From assembly GCA_964371995.1 (NCBI GenBank), contig CAYJPG010000001.1, forward strand, positions 33,139-97,138: 64,000 nucleotides of DNA, read 5' to 3'. Below, one piece after another: positions 53,535-61,964 of the stretch. Source of the DNA: SHZI01 sp964371995 (lineage in GTDB: Bacteria; Pseudomonadota; Gammaproteobacteria; Steroidobacterales; GCA-2729495). Position 1 is the stretch's first letter. Each line of letters starts with the position of its first letter. A program made the translations under genes and the position numbers. The notes under the pieces are model-generated. The model ran no database searches. It saw nothing but the letters and a program-made list of their open reading frames with translations, and was not told the origin of the DNA.

Positions 53535-54124
53535 AGCGCGCCGCAGATTCAGCACCGCACAAACTGCGTTGCCCCTGGTCCGAAGGGGTCAGCCCCGCCT
53601 ATCGTGACTACCACGACACTGAATGGGGCGTGCCGGTACACGATGACCGCAAGCAATTTGAGTTCCTGATTCTCGAAGGGGCACAGGCCGGACTGTCCTG
53701 GTCAACCGTGCTGCACCGCCGGGCCGGCTACCGGCGCGCCTTCGCCGATTTCGATCCACACAAGGTCGCGCGCTTCACCCCGGCACGCATCGAAAAGCTG
53801 CTGCTGGATCCCGGCATCATCCGCAACCGGCTCAAGGTCACGGCTGCGGTGAGCAATGCACGGGCATTTCTGGAACTGCAGGATGAGTTCGGCAGCTTCG
53901 ATCGCTACATCTGGGGTTTCGTGGATGGCAGGCCGGTCGTCAACCGCTGGCGCGATCAGTCCGAGGTGCCGGCAACCAGCCCGATCTCGGACGCACTCAG
54001 CAAGGACATGAAGAAACGCGGCTTCCGCTTCGTCGGCAGCACGATTCTCTATGCACACCTGCAGGCGACCGGACTCATCAACGACCATCTGCTCAGCTGT
54101 TTTCGGCATACGCAGTGCCGATAG
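53531..54124 (+). CDS. tag: DNA-3-methyladenine glycosylase I
   Basis: Base-excision repair enzyme that removes 3-methyladenine. The 197-residue protein carries the zinc-binding residues of Tag: Cys in RCPWSE, His in DYHDTEWG, and the His and Cys of DHLLSC near the end. The substrate pocket includes GLSWSTVLHRR. FDPHKVARFTPARIEKLL and FVGSTILYAHLQATGLIN are conserved. The start is GTG at 53531, overlapping the stop of the upstream fusion gene. A further upstream frame has no Tag sequence. Confidence 0.94.
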   Translation: MKRAADSAPHKLRCPWSEGVSPAYRDYHDTEWGVPVHDDRKQFEFLILEGAQAGLSWSTVLHRRAGYRRAFADFDPHKVARFTPARIEKLLLDPGIIRNRLKVTAAVSNARAFLELQDEFGSFDRYIWGFVDGRPVVNRWRDQSEVPATSPISDALSKDMKKRGFRFVGSTILYAHLQATGLINDHLLSCFRHTQCR

Positions 54125-55362
54125 CACCTGATCCGAAGCTCATCGCACAGGCTCGCCGTCGACTGCCTGGCGGTGTCATCGCGCTGGGCCTGGTGTCGCT
54201 GTGCATGGACGCCTCTTCCGAACTGGTGCACAGCCTGTTGCCCATATTCATGTCGTCGGTGCTCGGCGCAAGCCTGTTGAGCATCGGCATCATCGAAGGC
54301 ATTGCCGAAGCCACCGCTGCCATCACCAAGGTATTTTCCGGGGTATTGAGCGATCGCTGGCAGCGGCGCAAGGGCCTGGTGGTTCTCGGTTACAGTCTTG
54401 CGGCATTGACCAAGCCGATATTCCCGTTGGCGGAGTCTCTGGCCGCAGTCCTCGGTGCCCGTTTCCTGGACCGTATCGGCAAAGGCATCCGGGGTGCACC
54501 CCGGGATGCGCTGGTTGCCGATATCACACCGCCAGAACTCCGCAACGCCGCCTATGGCTTGCGACAGTCGATGGACTCCGTGGGCGCCTTCATCGGCCCG
54601 CTGCTTGCCGTGAGCCTGATGCTGCTCTGGCAGGACGATATCCGTGCCGTGTTGTGGGTCGCGGTGGTGCCGGCGGTAGTCGCGGTCGTACTGCTCATGG
54701 CTGGTGTGCGGGAGCCTGACAGGACAGCGCCAGGCGCAAAGGCGCATGGACGGCCAGGCCGCAGTCCGCTGACACCGGGCGAACTGCGCCGCCTCGGGAC
54801 ACGTTACTGGTTGATCGTGCTTTTCGGCGGCGTACTGACGCTGGCGAGGTTCAGTGAAGCATTTCTGGTATTGCGCGCCCAGGACCTCGGCGTGACGCTC
54901 GCCTGGATACCCGCCGTGCTGGTGGTGATGAACGTGGTCTACGCCGCTTCATCCTATCCGGCGGGTCTGGCCGCCAGCCGTTGGTCGCGGCGCACGCTGC
55001 TCGGGATCGGGGTCGCGATGCTGCTGGTCGCGGATCTGGTCCTCGCCCTGGCGACTTCCCCTGGCCTCGTATTTCTCGGTACCGCGCTCTGGGGCCTGCA
55101 CATGGGTCTGACCCAGGGCCTGATCGCCGCACTGATTGCCGACACCATCCCGGCCGATCAGCGTGGCACGGCATTCGGCTTCTTCAACCTGATAACCGGC
55201 ATCCTGATGCTGGTCGCCAGTGTCGTTGCGGGTGGACTGTGGGACGGCTTCGGTGCTGCAGCGACCTTCCTAGCCGGCGCGGTGTTTTCAGCCCTTGCCC
55301 TGTGCGGCTATCTCGCGTGTGCCAGAATGTTCAGGTCGGCAAACAAATCGGGGAGTCACTGA
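54115..55362 (+). CDS. MFS transporter
   Basis: A 415-residue major facilitator with twelve predicted helices. The helix 2-3 loop VFSGVLSDRWQRRKGLVV is present, as are FLDRIGKGIRGAPRDALVAD, typical of the MFS branch close to multidrug and unknown-substrate permeases, and the second-half ADTIPADQRGTAFGFFNL. The start is GTG at 54115, overlapping the tag stop by ten bases. The substrate is unknown. The heme protein gene follows after one base. Confidence 0.85.
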   Translation: MPIAPDPKLIAQARRRLPGGVIALGLVSLCMDASSELVHSLLPIFMSSVLGASLLSIGIIEGIAEATAAITKVFSGVLSDRWQRRKGLVVLGYSLAALTKPIFPLAESLAAVLGARFLDRIGKGIRGAPRDALVADITPPELRNAAYGLRQSMDSVGAFIGPLLAVSLMLLWQDDIRAVLWVAVVPAVVAVVLLMAGVREPDRTAPGAKAHGRPGRSPLTPGELRRLGTRYWLIVLFGGVLTLARFSEAFLVLRAQDLGVTLAWIPAVLVVMNVVYAASSYPAGLAASRWSRRTLLGIGVAMLLVADLVLALATSPGLVFLGTALWGLHMGLTQGLIAALIADTIPADQRGTAFGFFNLITGILMLVASVVAGGLWDGFGAAATFLAGAVFSALALCGYLACARMFRSANKSGSH

Positions 55363-55363
55363 A

Positions 55364-55780
55364 ATGATTGCATTGGCTGGCTCAAGCCTTGTTCTCCTGC
55401 TGGCAGCTGTCGATATTCCTCCGGCGACAATCCAGGCCATCGGTGCGAAGTACCGGGGAAGCGTCGAACAGGCTTTCCAGGCGCACTGCGCAGACTGCCA
55501 CGGCAGTATCCCCGCCGGACTTCAGGACCCGGCCCGTTCAACCGCCGGCAAGAAGAGCAGGAAGGCCCACAAGAAGTGGAGCATGGATGACGGCTTTCCT
55601 TTCCCGAGCAAGTGGGACCTGCCGAAACTCATGACCGAGATCCGCAAGGCAACGGCCGATGACGATATGCCGCCGCCGAAGTACGAGAAGCAGAAAGGCT
55701 CGACCATGTCCGATGCCGAGCGCAAAGCCATCGTCAACTGGGCTACAGACGCCGAGGCCTTGCTGAAAGTCACGCCATAG
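55364..55780 (+). CDS. Small c-type heme-binding protein
   Basis: A 138-residue exported protein. The ATG at 55364 gives a short hydrophobic signal (MIALAGSSLVLLLAAVD). A single CxxCH heme motif, HCADCHGSIP, lies near residue 45. A Met in DDDMPPPKYEK could be the distal heme ligand, and NWATDAEALL forms the C-terminal helix. The pattern is that of DUF1924/haem-binding-domain-type cytochromes rather than a classic class I cytochrome c. It begins one base after the MFS gene, possibly co-transcribed. The electron partner is unknown. Confidence 0.78.
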   Translation: MIALAGSSLVLLLAAVDIPPATIQAIGAKYRGSVEQAFQAHCADCHGSIPAGLQDPARSTAGKKSRKAHKKWSMDDGFPFPSKWDLPKLMTEIRKATADDDMPPPKYEKQKGSTMSDAERKAIVNWATDAEALLKVTP

Positions 55781-55800
55781 CTTGCTGGTGCGTCAGGTGA

Positions 55801-56655
55801 TCAGGTAGCCAGCGCCTGCTGCATGGTCTCTATGTCCTGCTGACTGCTGAGCATCAGGTCCGTGAAGAAGCCCTTGCCGAGATTGACGCTGCCGAGCATG
55901 AATTCCGCGTCGGGGTGTCGGGTCAGCAACTCCGGTTCGGCACCAAGACGATGTTTCAGTTTCGCAGCGGACAGGAGCCGGGTCAGCGGTTCGAGTTCAG
56001 CTGAGCCGCCGTTAAGCAGGTAGTCCTGGTTTTCCACCGCCGCACAGATGCGTACCGGCAAACCCCAGGCTTCGAGTATTGCTTTACCGATCACCGGTTG
56101 CCAGGTCTCGAGGATCTCGCTGAACTCGGGATCCGTGCGCATCGTCGGGTCTTTCTGGTACGCATGCATGACGATGTAGAGACGGCCGATCGAGTGCAGC
56201 AGGCCGGCCAGCATGGCTTCATCGGGCTGGCGGCCGAAAGCCTGCTTGGAAACCGCATAGCAAATCGATGCGACATTGTTGCTGGTGGCCCAGATCTGTT
56301 CGAGGTCCGGGCGAATTGGACCGAGCGCCTCGTTGCGGCTGAGCTGGCGCAAGGCAAAGGCGGTTGAAACCGTACGTACGTGATTGAAGCCGAGCCGGTT
56401 GACCGCGTTGTTCAGGCTTGCAACCGGGGCGCCGGCGGGATTCATCGCCGCAGAGTTTGCCATCTGCATGAGCCGGGCACTCAGTACCGGCTCGGAGCCG
56501 ATGATGTTGACGATGTCCTTGATGGTGGTCCGGTCGCTGATCAGCGCAACCTGCAGACGGCGCACGACATCCGGAAATGCCGGCAGGTCGAGTTCCGGGC
56601 GCAGATTCACCGCCAGTTGCTGGACAAACTCGAATGCCCTCGAATTGACTGTCAT
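55801..56655 (-). CDS. HDOD domain protein
   Basis: A 284-residue single-domain HDOD protein, a degenerate HD-domain family linked to signalling and stress control. Typical segments are LPAFPDVVRRLQVAL, VNIIGSEPVLSARLMQMANSA, ASLNNAVNRLGFNHVRTVS, and EAMLAGLLHSIGRLYIVMHA. The HD pair of true phosphodiesterases is replaced by HS. No GGDEF, EAL or receiver domain is attached. The start at 56655 removes an upstream Cys-rich extension that has no family character. Confidence 0.88.
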   Translation of the reverse strand: MTVNSRAFEFVQQLAVNLRPELDLPAFPDVVRRLQVALISDRTTIKDIVNIIGSEPVLSARLMQMANSAAMNPAGAPVASLNNAVNRLGFNHVRTVSTAFALRQLSRNEALGPIRPDLEQIWATSNNVASICYAVSKQAFGRQPDEAMLAGLLHSIGRLYIVMHAYQKDPTMRTDPEFSEILETWQPVIGKAILEAWGLPVRICAAVENQDYLLNGGSAELEPLTRLLSAAKLKHRLGAEPELLTRHPDAEFMLGSVNLGKGFFTDLMLSSQQDIETMQQALAT

Positions 56656-56746
56656 GCAAGTCGCTCTGTGTACCAAACCCCGCTGCAAGTATGAGCAGAG
56701 AGGTACTTCAATAGCATGAACACCGTCGCGTTTTTGCGCAGCCGGT

Positions 56747-57628
56747 TCAGGACGGCAGGGCCACGAGCAGCAGCAGGGGTAACGTGGCAAAGGAGACCAG
56801 CGTCGAAATCACGATGGCGCCGGCGATCTCGTCAGGGTGCCGGTCATAACGGGCTGCCAGCAGATAGTTGAAGACTGCAACCGGCATGGCGCTTTCGATC
56901 AGCACGATACCTCGCTCAGTCCCCTCAAGCCCGAAGAACCACACGAGGCCCAGTCCCACAGCCAGGCCGAGACCCAGGCGCGCGAGCGCCAGCGCGGCAG
57001 CGACCGGCAGGCGTTTCACTGCAAAACTGCCGAGTGCATAACCGAGCGCTACCAGCATCAGCGGGATAGCCATTCCGGCAAGCAACTGCACGGTATTGCC
57101 CAGCCACGCAGGCAGCGTCGTCTCCGTGGCCAGCAGCGCAATGCCGAGCACCGCGGCATAGTTCACCGGCGTCGTCAGCAAGGTGCGCCAGACTGGCCGC
57201 CGCCCCTGGAACAGCGGCCCGACCAGAAACTGCGAGACCGATCCGACCAGGTAGAAACCGATCGCAAGACCCAGCCCCCGGTGGCCAAAAGCAAACAGAC
57301 ACAGCGGCAGACCCAGGTTGCCGGCATTGCCGAAAGCCACGGGCGGCAGAAAACTGCGTAAGGGCTGGCCCAGCGCGCGCAAAACGACGGCGCCCACACC
57401 GGCACAGATGAGCAGCGCCAGCACCGCGTAGCCAATCATCGACATGAACAGCGGCACGTCGGCACCGAGTCCGGCAGTGCCCTGCAGGATCAGGCAGGGC
57501 ACACCGACGTTCATCACGATGCCGGTCACGAACTCGCGGTCGAAGGGCAAAGAGAGTCGCGCCCAGCCATAGCCGAGCAGGGCGACGATGAATACCGGGG
57601 CAAGGATCGGGATCAGCTGGCTGTACAT
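56747..57628 (-). CDS. AEC (auxin efflux carrier) family transporter
   Basis: A 293-residue membrane protein with about ten predicted helices. The N-terminal part (LIPILAPVFIVALLGYGWA), the NVGVPCLILQGTAGL break and the FGNAGNLGLPLCLFAFG segment are the AEC hallmarks. Bacterial members export or import malonate, amino-acid-like or other small acids, and the substrate cannot be given here. The gene is divergent from the lipoprotein pseudogene at 57685. Confidence 0.88.
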   Translation of the reverse strand: MYSQLIPILAPVFIVALLGYGWARLSLPFDREFVTGIVMNVGVPCLILQGTAGLGADVPLFMSMIGYAVLALLICAGVGAVVLRALGQPLRSFLPPVAFGNAGNLGLPLCLFAFGHRGLGLAIGFYLVGSVSQFLVGPLFQGRRPVWRTLLTTPVNYAAVLGIALLATETTLPAWLGNTVQLLAGMAIPLMLVALGYALGSFAVKRLPVAAALALARLGLGLAVGLGLVWFFGLEGTERGIVLIESAMPVAVFNYLLAARYDRHPDEIAGAIVISTLVSFATLPLLLLVALPS

Positions 57629-57684
57629 TGGGGCGGTATGCTAGCCGAAGGTGGCGCACCGTTCGTGAGAGGATTCAGCGCGCG

Positions 57685-58298
57685 ATGGTTTACTTCAGCG
57701 CAGGAACGCAGCACACACTGGCGACAGTACTGGCGACAGCCCTGCTGAGCGCTTGTGCTGCCCGTGATCCGGTAGCCCAAGCCATCCTGCTGACGTGCGC
57801 TGCCCGGACCTCAGCGGCAGCTACTGCGCAATCGGACGCATGTACGAGCGCGGGGCGAGTCAGGTTTCATCCGTTTCGCTCCCCTGGTTTCTGCCGGCGC
57901 GTGATCCGGATACGGAGCTTGCCCGAAACATCCTGGCCGCGGATCGCGTCGATCTGCTCGGCGGCCACGACGGCCAGCTGCACATCGCCCTGTTTACGGT
58001 CGGGCAACCGGTGTATAGCGTGACGCTCGACGCCAGCGAATTCCGCTGCGGCACCGATACCCTGCTGCTGGAGAATGAGGGACAGATGTGGGGCGGCGTG
58101 GGTCCGCCCATGTTGCCGATTATCGGCGTTGGCTGGAGCGATGCACACAGCCTGTTCTGGAAAGGGACGGATGGCAGCTTGCGCGCACGCAAGCTGCGAC
58201 GTAACGCCGGCACCGTCATGCTGGCGATCCCGGTAAACATCAACGAAGAATTCTGGGCCAGATTCAAACCGGCAAACGACGGCTGCGACCAGTCCTGA
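57685..58298 (+). pseudogene. Lipoprotein, frameshifted after the signal peptide
   Basis: A signal peptide with lipobox, MVYFSAGTQHTLATVLATAL followed by LSAC, begins at 57685 but its frame soon loses protein-like character. The next frame, open from about 57767, continues with ADVRCPDLSGSYCAIG and ends CDQS at 58298. A single indel between about 57767 and 57800 would join them into one lipoprotein of about 200 residues. The C-x-x-L-x-G-x-Y/W opening of the mature part resembles the RSCAALTGEWANHG segment of the next, convergent lipoprotein, so the two may be paralogues. The function is unknown. Confidence 0.65.
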
Positions 58299-58301
58299 TG
58301 C

Positions 58302-59369
58302 TTATGGCGGCAGCGGTGGCTGTGGGAGCGGGAACTCCCTCGGCGGCGCATCGACTCCGGCTGACTCACCCCAGGTGGCATAGCAACGCTCCGCCACCAG
58401 CAGCTTGCGCTGATCGGCGCTGATCCTGATGTCGGAGCGTGGCATGGTCGGGATACCAACGCACTCGACATCAAAACCCTTGCCCAGGTCGATCAGTGTC
58501 GCCCAGCCCGCACCGCCCTCATCGAGCAAGCCGACCGGCAGATAGACATGGCACGCCTCCAGCGTCGCGGGCGTGCTTAGCGTGGTATGCGGCCGGCTGA
58601 TCCAGTAATTGCCCGGAGTCCAGACCAGCACCTCAAAGCTGTGTGGGCCTGGCAGCAGGTAAGCCGCCTGCGCCCACGCGGGCATGCCCCCGCCCTGCAC
58701 CATCATCATTTCAAGGCGGTCATCGACCTTGCGGATCGACGCATGTAGATCGCCGGCACCGGTTGCCACGACAGCCATACCGGAGGGTGTCGGCATGCGC
58801 GCCATTCCGGGGCGGCAATTCGGGAGTTGCTTCGCGCAATCCGGGGTCCGGTCGCCTGCCGGCATGAAACGGTAGCTGTAGGGAATGGCCAGCAGGCCGC
58901 GCCGCCGCTTGATCCACAGCGCGCCCTGCGTATCGACCGCCAGCTCCACATGCGCGGGCGCAGTCAGGCGGACATCCGTCGCGTCGCAACGGATATCGCT
59001 GGCGGGGACGCTGATCGAACCGAGCGCAGAACGTGTCTCCACAGCCGTCAGCAGCAGCGAACCATCGTCCTGCCACTCGAATCGCACGCGGTCTGCAAAT
59101 ACCGCGTCCGGCAGTTCCTCGGCCAGACCCAGTGCACCGCTGAGAATGGCGGTTTTGGTCCGGCTCTCTTTGATTTCGTAGCCGTGATTTGCCCATTCAC
59201 CGGTCAGCGCCGCGCAGCTGCGTAATGGCTCGAGCTGCGGGTCCACGAGCGCACCAGGAACGATCGCCTGGGTGGAATGCGGGACGCCCATCGTGCAGCC
59301 GCCGAGCAACAACAGGGCCGCGACGGCGGTGGGCCAAAGGCTGGTGCCGTCCTGCTGCTGAAACTGCAT
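58302..59369 (-). CDS. Lipoprotein of unknown function
   Basis: A 355-residue lipoprotein from the ATG at 59369, which has GAGG a few bases upstream. The signal ends in a LLGGC lipobox. The mature part includes SCAALTGEWANHGYEI, a predicted beta-rich body, SFEVLVWTPGNYWISRPH, and a C-terminal segment KGFDVECVGIPTMPRSDIR ending in a Pro-rich tail. No family recognised. It ends four bases from the convergent, related-looking lipoprotein pseudogene. Confidence 0.65.
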   Translation of the reverse strand: MQFQQQDGTSLWPTAVAALLLLGGCTMGVPHSTQAIVPGALVDPQLEPLRSCAALTGEWANHGYEIKESRTKTAILSGALGLAEELPDAVFADRVRFEWQDDGSLLLTAVETRSALGSISVPASDIRCDATDVRLTAPAHVELAVDTQGALWIKRRRGLLAIPYSYRFMPAGDRTPDCAKQLPNCRPGMARMPTPSGMAVVATGAGDLHASIRKVDDRLEMMMVQGGGMPAWAQAAYLLPGPHSFEVLVWTPGNYWISRPHTTLSTPATLEACHVYLPVGLLDEGGAGWATLIDLGKGFDVECVGIPTMPRSDIRISADQRKLLVAERCYATWGESAGVDAPPREFPLPQPPLPP

Positions 59370-59546
59370 GGATGTACCTCGGTGCTCGGCGGCTGGGCCG
59401 TGAGGGGAAGTGACTACGCACTGTAACAAGTGCGCGGGCTCGCGCGGCCGGCGCTCCGGTATGCTAACCAGAGCGTTCTGTCGGCCCGCATGTTGTGTGC
59501 GGCCAGCTCAGTGACAAATCAGTGACAATATGGAAAGCTCCAACAC

Positions 59547-60236
59547 ATGAAGAAGAAACCCATAGTAATCAATGCTTTGGACGGCCACAAGATGGGTGGC
59601 TACCTGGCCCGGCCTGAAGGGGCGCCCAAAGCCGGCATCATCGTCCTGCAGGAGATTTTTGGCGTCACCGGGCACATCCGCCGGGTGACGGACGGCTTTG
59701 CCAAACAGGGCTATCTGGCGCTTGCTCCCGCCCTTTTTGACCGCCTGGAATCGGGTATCGAACTGGAATATTCAGATTTCGAGACCGGCCTCAAGCTGAT
59801 GCAGAAGCTGAAGCTCGACGACGTGGTGCAGGACCTGAACGCCACTGTGGCAAGCCTGCGACGCGAGCTGGCTGAAACGCCCGGGGCTGGCAGCAAGGTC
59901 GGCGCGGTCGGTTACTGCTGGGGTGGCTCGATTGCCGACCTCGCGGCATGCCGTGCCGATATCAACGCAGCGGTCTCGTATTACGGCCGCGCCACTGTCG
60001 GCTGGCTGAACGAGAAGCCGCGCTGCCCGGTGCTCTATCATTTCGGCGCACTGGACTCGCTGATTCCCCCGGAACTCGTTGCACAGATTACCGCTGGGCG
60101 GCCCGGTCAGGCAGTACACATTTACGCCGACGCCGGTCATGGCTTTAACTGCAACGACCGGCATGAGTTTCATGCACCCAGTGCGGAACTGGCGTTACAG
60201 CGCACACTCGAATTCTTCAGCCGCCACCTGGGCTGA
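59547..60236 (+). CDS. Dienelactone hydrolase family protein
   Basis: A 229-residue alpha/beta hydrolase. The nucleophile is Cys in VGAVGYCWGGSIAD, as in dienelactone hydrolase, with the Asp in HFGALDSLIPP and the His in IYADAGHGFNCND completing the triad. The N-terminal VLQEIFGVTGHIRRVTD is also conserved. Such enzymes open lactone rings in aromatic degradation but many act on other esters. It is followed 26 bases later by the UbiD-type decarboxylase, so an aromatic or lactone substrate pathway is plausible. Confidence 0.92.
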   Translation: MKKKPIVINALDGHKMGGYLARPEGAPKAGIIVLQEIFGVTGHIRRVTDGFAKQGYLALAPALFDRLESGIELEYSDFETGLKLMQKLKLDDVVQDLNATVASLRRELAETPGAGSKVGAVGYCWGGSIADLAACRADINAAVSYYGRATVGWLNEKPRCPVLYHFGALDSLIPPELVAQITAGRPGQAVHIYADAGHGFNCNDRHEFHAPSAELALQRTLEFFSRHLG

Positions 60237-60262
60237 ACAGCAACCCGGAACGGAGATCTCCC

Positions 60263-61894
60263 ATGTCTGACCCGTTAAAGCCCAAATCTGCGTCCAGCCT
60301 GGACCGCCGCCAGGTGCTCTCGGCCGCCGCGAGCCTGGCCGCCGCGCTCGGCATCAGCAGCACTGCGCTCTCGCCGGCGTTGGCCGCCCCAAAGCCCAAA
60401 CGCGGCCAGCTCACCGGCCCCTTCGACAGTTTCCGCGACTACATCAGGGCGCTGGACGAACACGGACTGCTGTTGCGTGTGCAGCGCCTCGACGAGGACC
60501 AGTACGAACTCGCCGCCCTCACCTATCGTCTGATCGACGAGTTTGGCTGGTACGGCGCGCCGGCGGTGCTGGTCGAGGAAATCAAGCAGGATGGCCGCTG
60601 GATGAAGGGCCCCGTGCTCACCAACCACCAGGGCCACTGGGACACCGAAGCGATCATCTGGGGGAAGGAACCGGTGGCTGGCGACGGCCCGGCCACCTAC
60701 CGTCAGATATTCAATTTTCTCTACGGCATTATCGAGAGCGGCAACGGCAGGCTCCCGCAGATCCCGACCAACGTCGTGCCGCTCGCAAACGCGCCCGTCA
60801 AGGAGATCGTGCTTCGTGGCGATGAGGTCAATCTGCTCGACTTTGCCTTCATCAAATCCAATCCGGGTGATTCCGCCCGTTACGTCAATACCGGTTCGGT
60901 GTTCACCGAGGACGCCGATCTCGGCATGAACTTCGGCACCTATCGTTGCGAAATACAGGGACCACGACGCATCGGCCTCAATTCGGAGCCCGGACAAACC
61001 GGCTGGAAGATGTTCATGAAGAAGATCGAGCGCGGGGAAAAGACCTGCCCGGTCTCGATCGTCGTTGGCCAGGACCCGATCGCATGGTTCTTCAGTTCTT
61101 CGCTGATCTCCAAGGGCGGTGCCGACGAACTGGCCATCGCCGGTGGTCTGCGTGGTCGCGCCGTCGATGTCATCAAGTCCGAGACCAACGACATGCTGAT
61201 TCCCGCCAATGCGGAAATGGTGATCGAAGGCGAGGTGCTGCTCGACCAGATGGCGCCTGAAGGTCCGTTCGGCGAAATGTACGGCTATCTCGGCCTCAAG
61301 AAAGAAAAGAACTTCGTCATGAACGTTACTTGCGTGACCGCAAGGAAGAACCCGTGGATCCTCAACCAGTTTACCGGCGCAACCCGGGGCTTCTGCACGG
61401 CGCCACTGGAAGCCTTCTCCTTTTACCGGCTGAAGAAGCTGATTCCGAATGCGGTGGCCTTTCACTCACCGGTCGAGTGGACCGGGATCGGCTTTCTCAG
61501 CATCGACAAGACCGCGCCGCGGCAGGCGCTGGAACTCGGCAAGAAGCTGGCAACCCTCGTACCGATCACCAAGGCACTGATCGTCGTCGACAAGGATGTC
61601 GATATCCTCAACCGTACCGAAGTCATGCAGGCGGTCGGCGCACGCTGGCAGCCGTATCCGGCTGCTGAAATCATCAAGGAAGCGCGCGGTATGCCGCTCG
61701 ACCCGAGCGCACCGAACCGGCCCATGAGCAGCAAGATCGTCATCGATGCGACCCGCCAGTGGCCGGAAGAGGGTGGCCCGAAAGCCTACCCGGAGCGCAA
61801 CCGTGACCTGCTGAACGAGCTGGCGCCCGAGGCGAAGAAGCTGGTGGACGCGCGCTGGGAAGAATATCTGCGTGGCTGGAAGCGCGGCAGCTAG
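60263..61894 (+). CDS. UbiD-family decarboxylase with Tat-type signal
   Basis: A 543-residue member of the UbiD family, which decarboxylates aromatic or unsaturated acids using prenylated FMN. The N-terminus has a twin-arginine signal, SLDRRQVLSAAASLAAALG, with an ALSPALA cleavage region. The catalytic domain starts around residue 50 (FRDYIRALDEHGLLLRV). It includes GKEPVAGDGPATYRQI, the RCEIQGPRRIGLN region, and EGPFGEMYGYLG with a catalytic Glu. UbiD proteins are normally cytoplasmic, so export is unusual. No UbiX-like prenyltransferase gene is in the window. The dienelactone hydrolase upstream is probably co-transcribed. Confidence 0.85.
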   Translation: MSDPLKPKSASSLDRRQVLSAAASLAAALGISSTALSPALAAPKPKRGQLTGPFDSFRDYIRALDEHGLLLRVQRLDEDQYELAALTYRLIDEFGWYGAPAVLVEEIKQDGRWMKGPVLTNHQGHWDTEAIIWGKEPVAGDGPATYRQIFNFLYGIIESGNGRLPQIPTNVVPLANAPVKEIVLRGDEVNLLDFAFIKSNPGDSARYVNTGSVFTEDADLGMNFGTYRCEIQGPRRIGLNSEPGQTGWKMFMKKIERGEKTCPVSIVVGQDPIAWFFSSSLISKGGADELAIAGGLRGRAVDVIKSETNDMLIPANAEMVIEGEVLLDQMAPEGPFGEMYGYLGLKKEKNFVMNVTCVTARKNPWILNQFTGATRGFCTAPLEAFSFYRLKKLIPNAVAFHSPVEWTGIGFLSIDKTAPRQALELGKKLATLVPITKALIVVDKDVDILNRTEVMQAVGARWQPYPAAEIIKEARGMPLDPSAPNRPMSSKIVIDATRQWPEEGGPKAYPERNRDLLNELAPEAKKLVDARWEEYLRGWKRGS

Positions 61895-61964
61895 TCGCAG
61901 GAGCACCGTGCAGGCGCGCCTTCAGGCGTGATTCTGCCGGCGTCGGTGAAGCTCATACCGGGAA

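Noticed and set aside
60275..61465. Minus-strand frame of 396 codons opposite the UbiD gene
   Set aside because: It is antisense shadow coding in GC-rich DNA with no family features.
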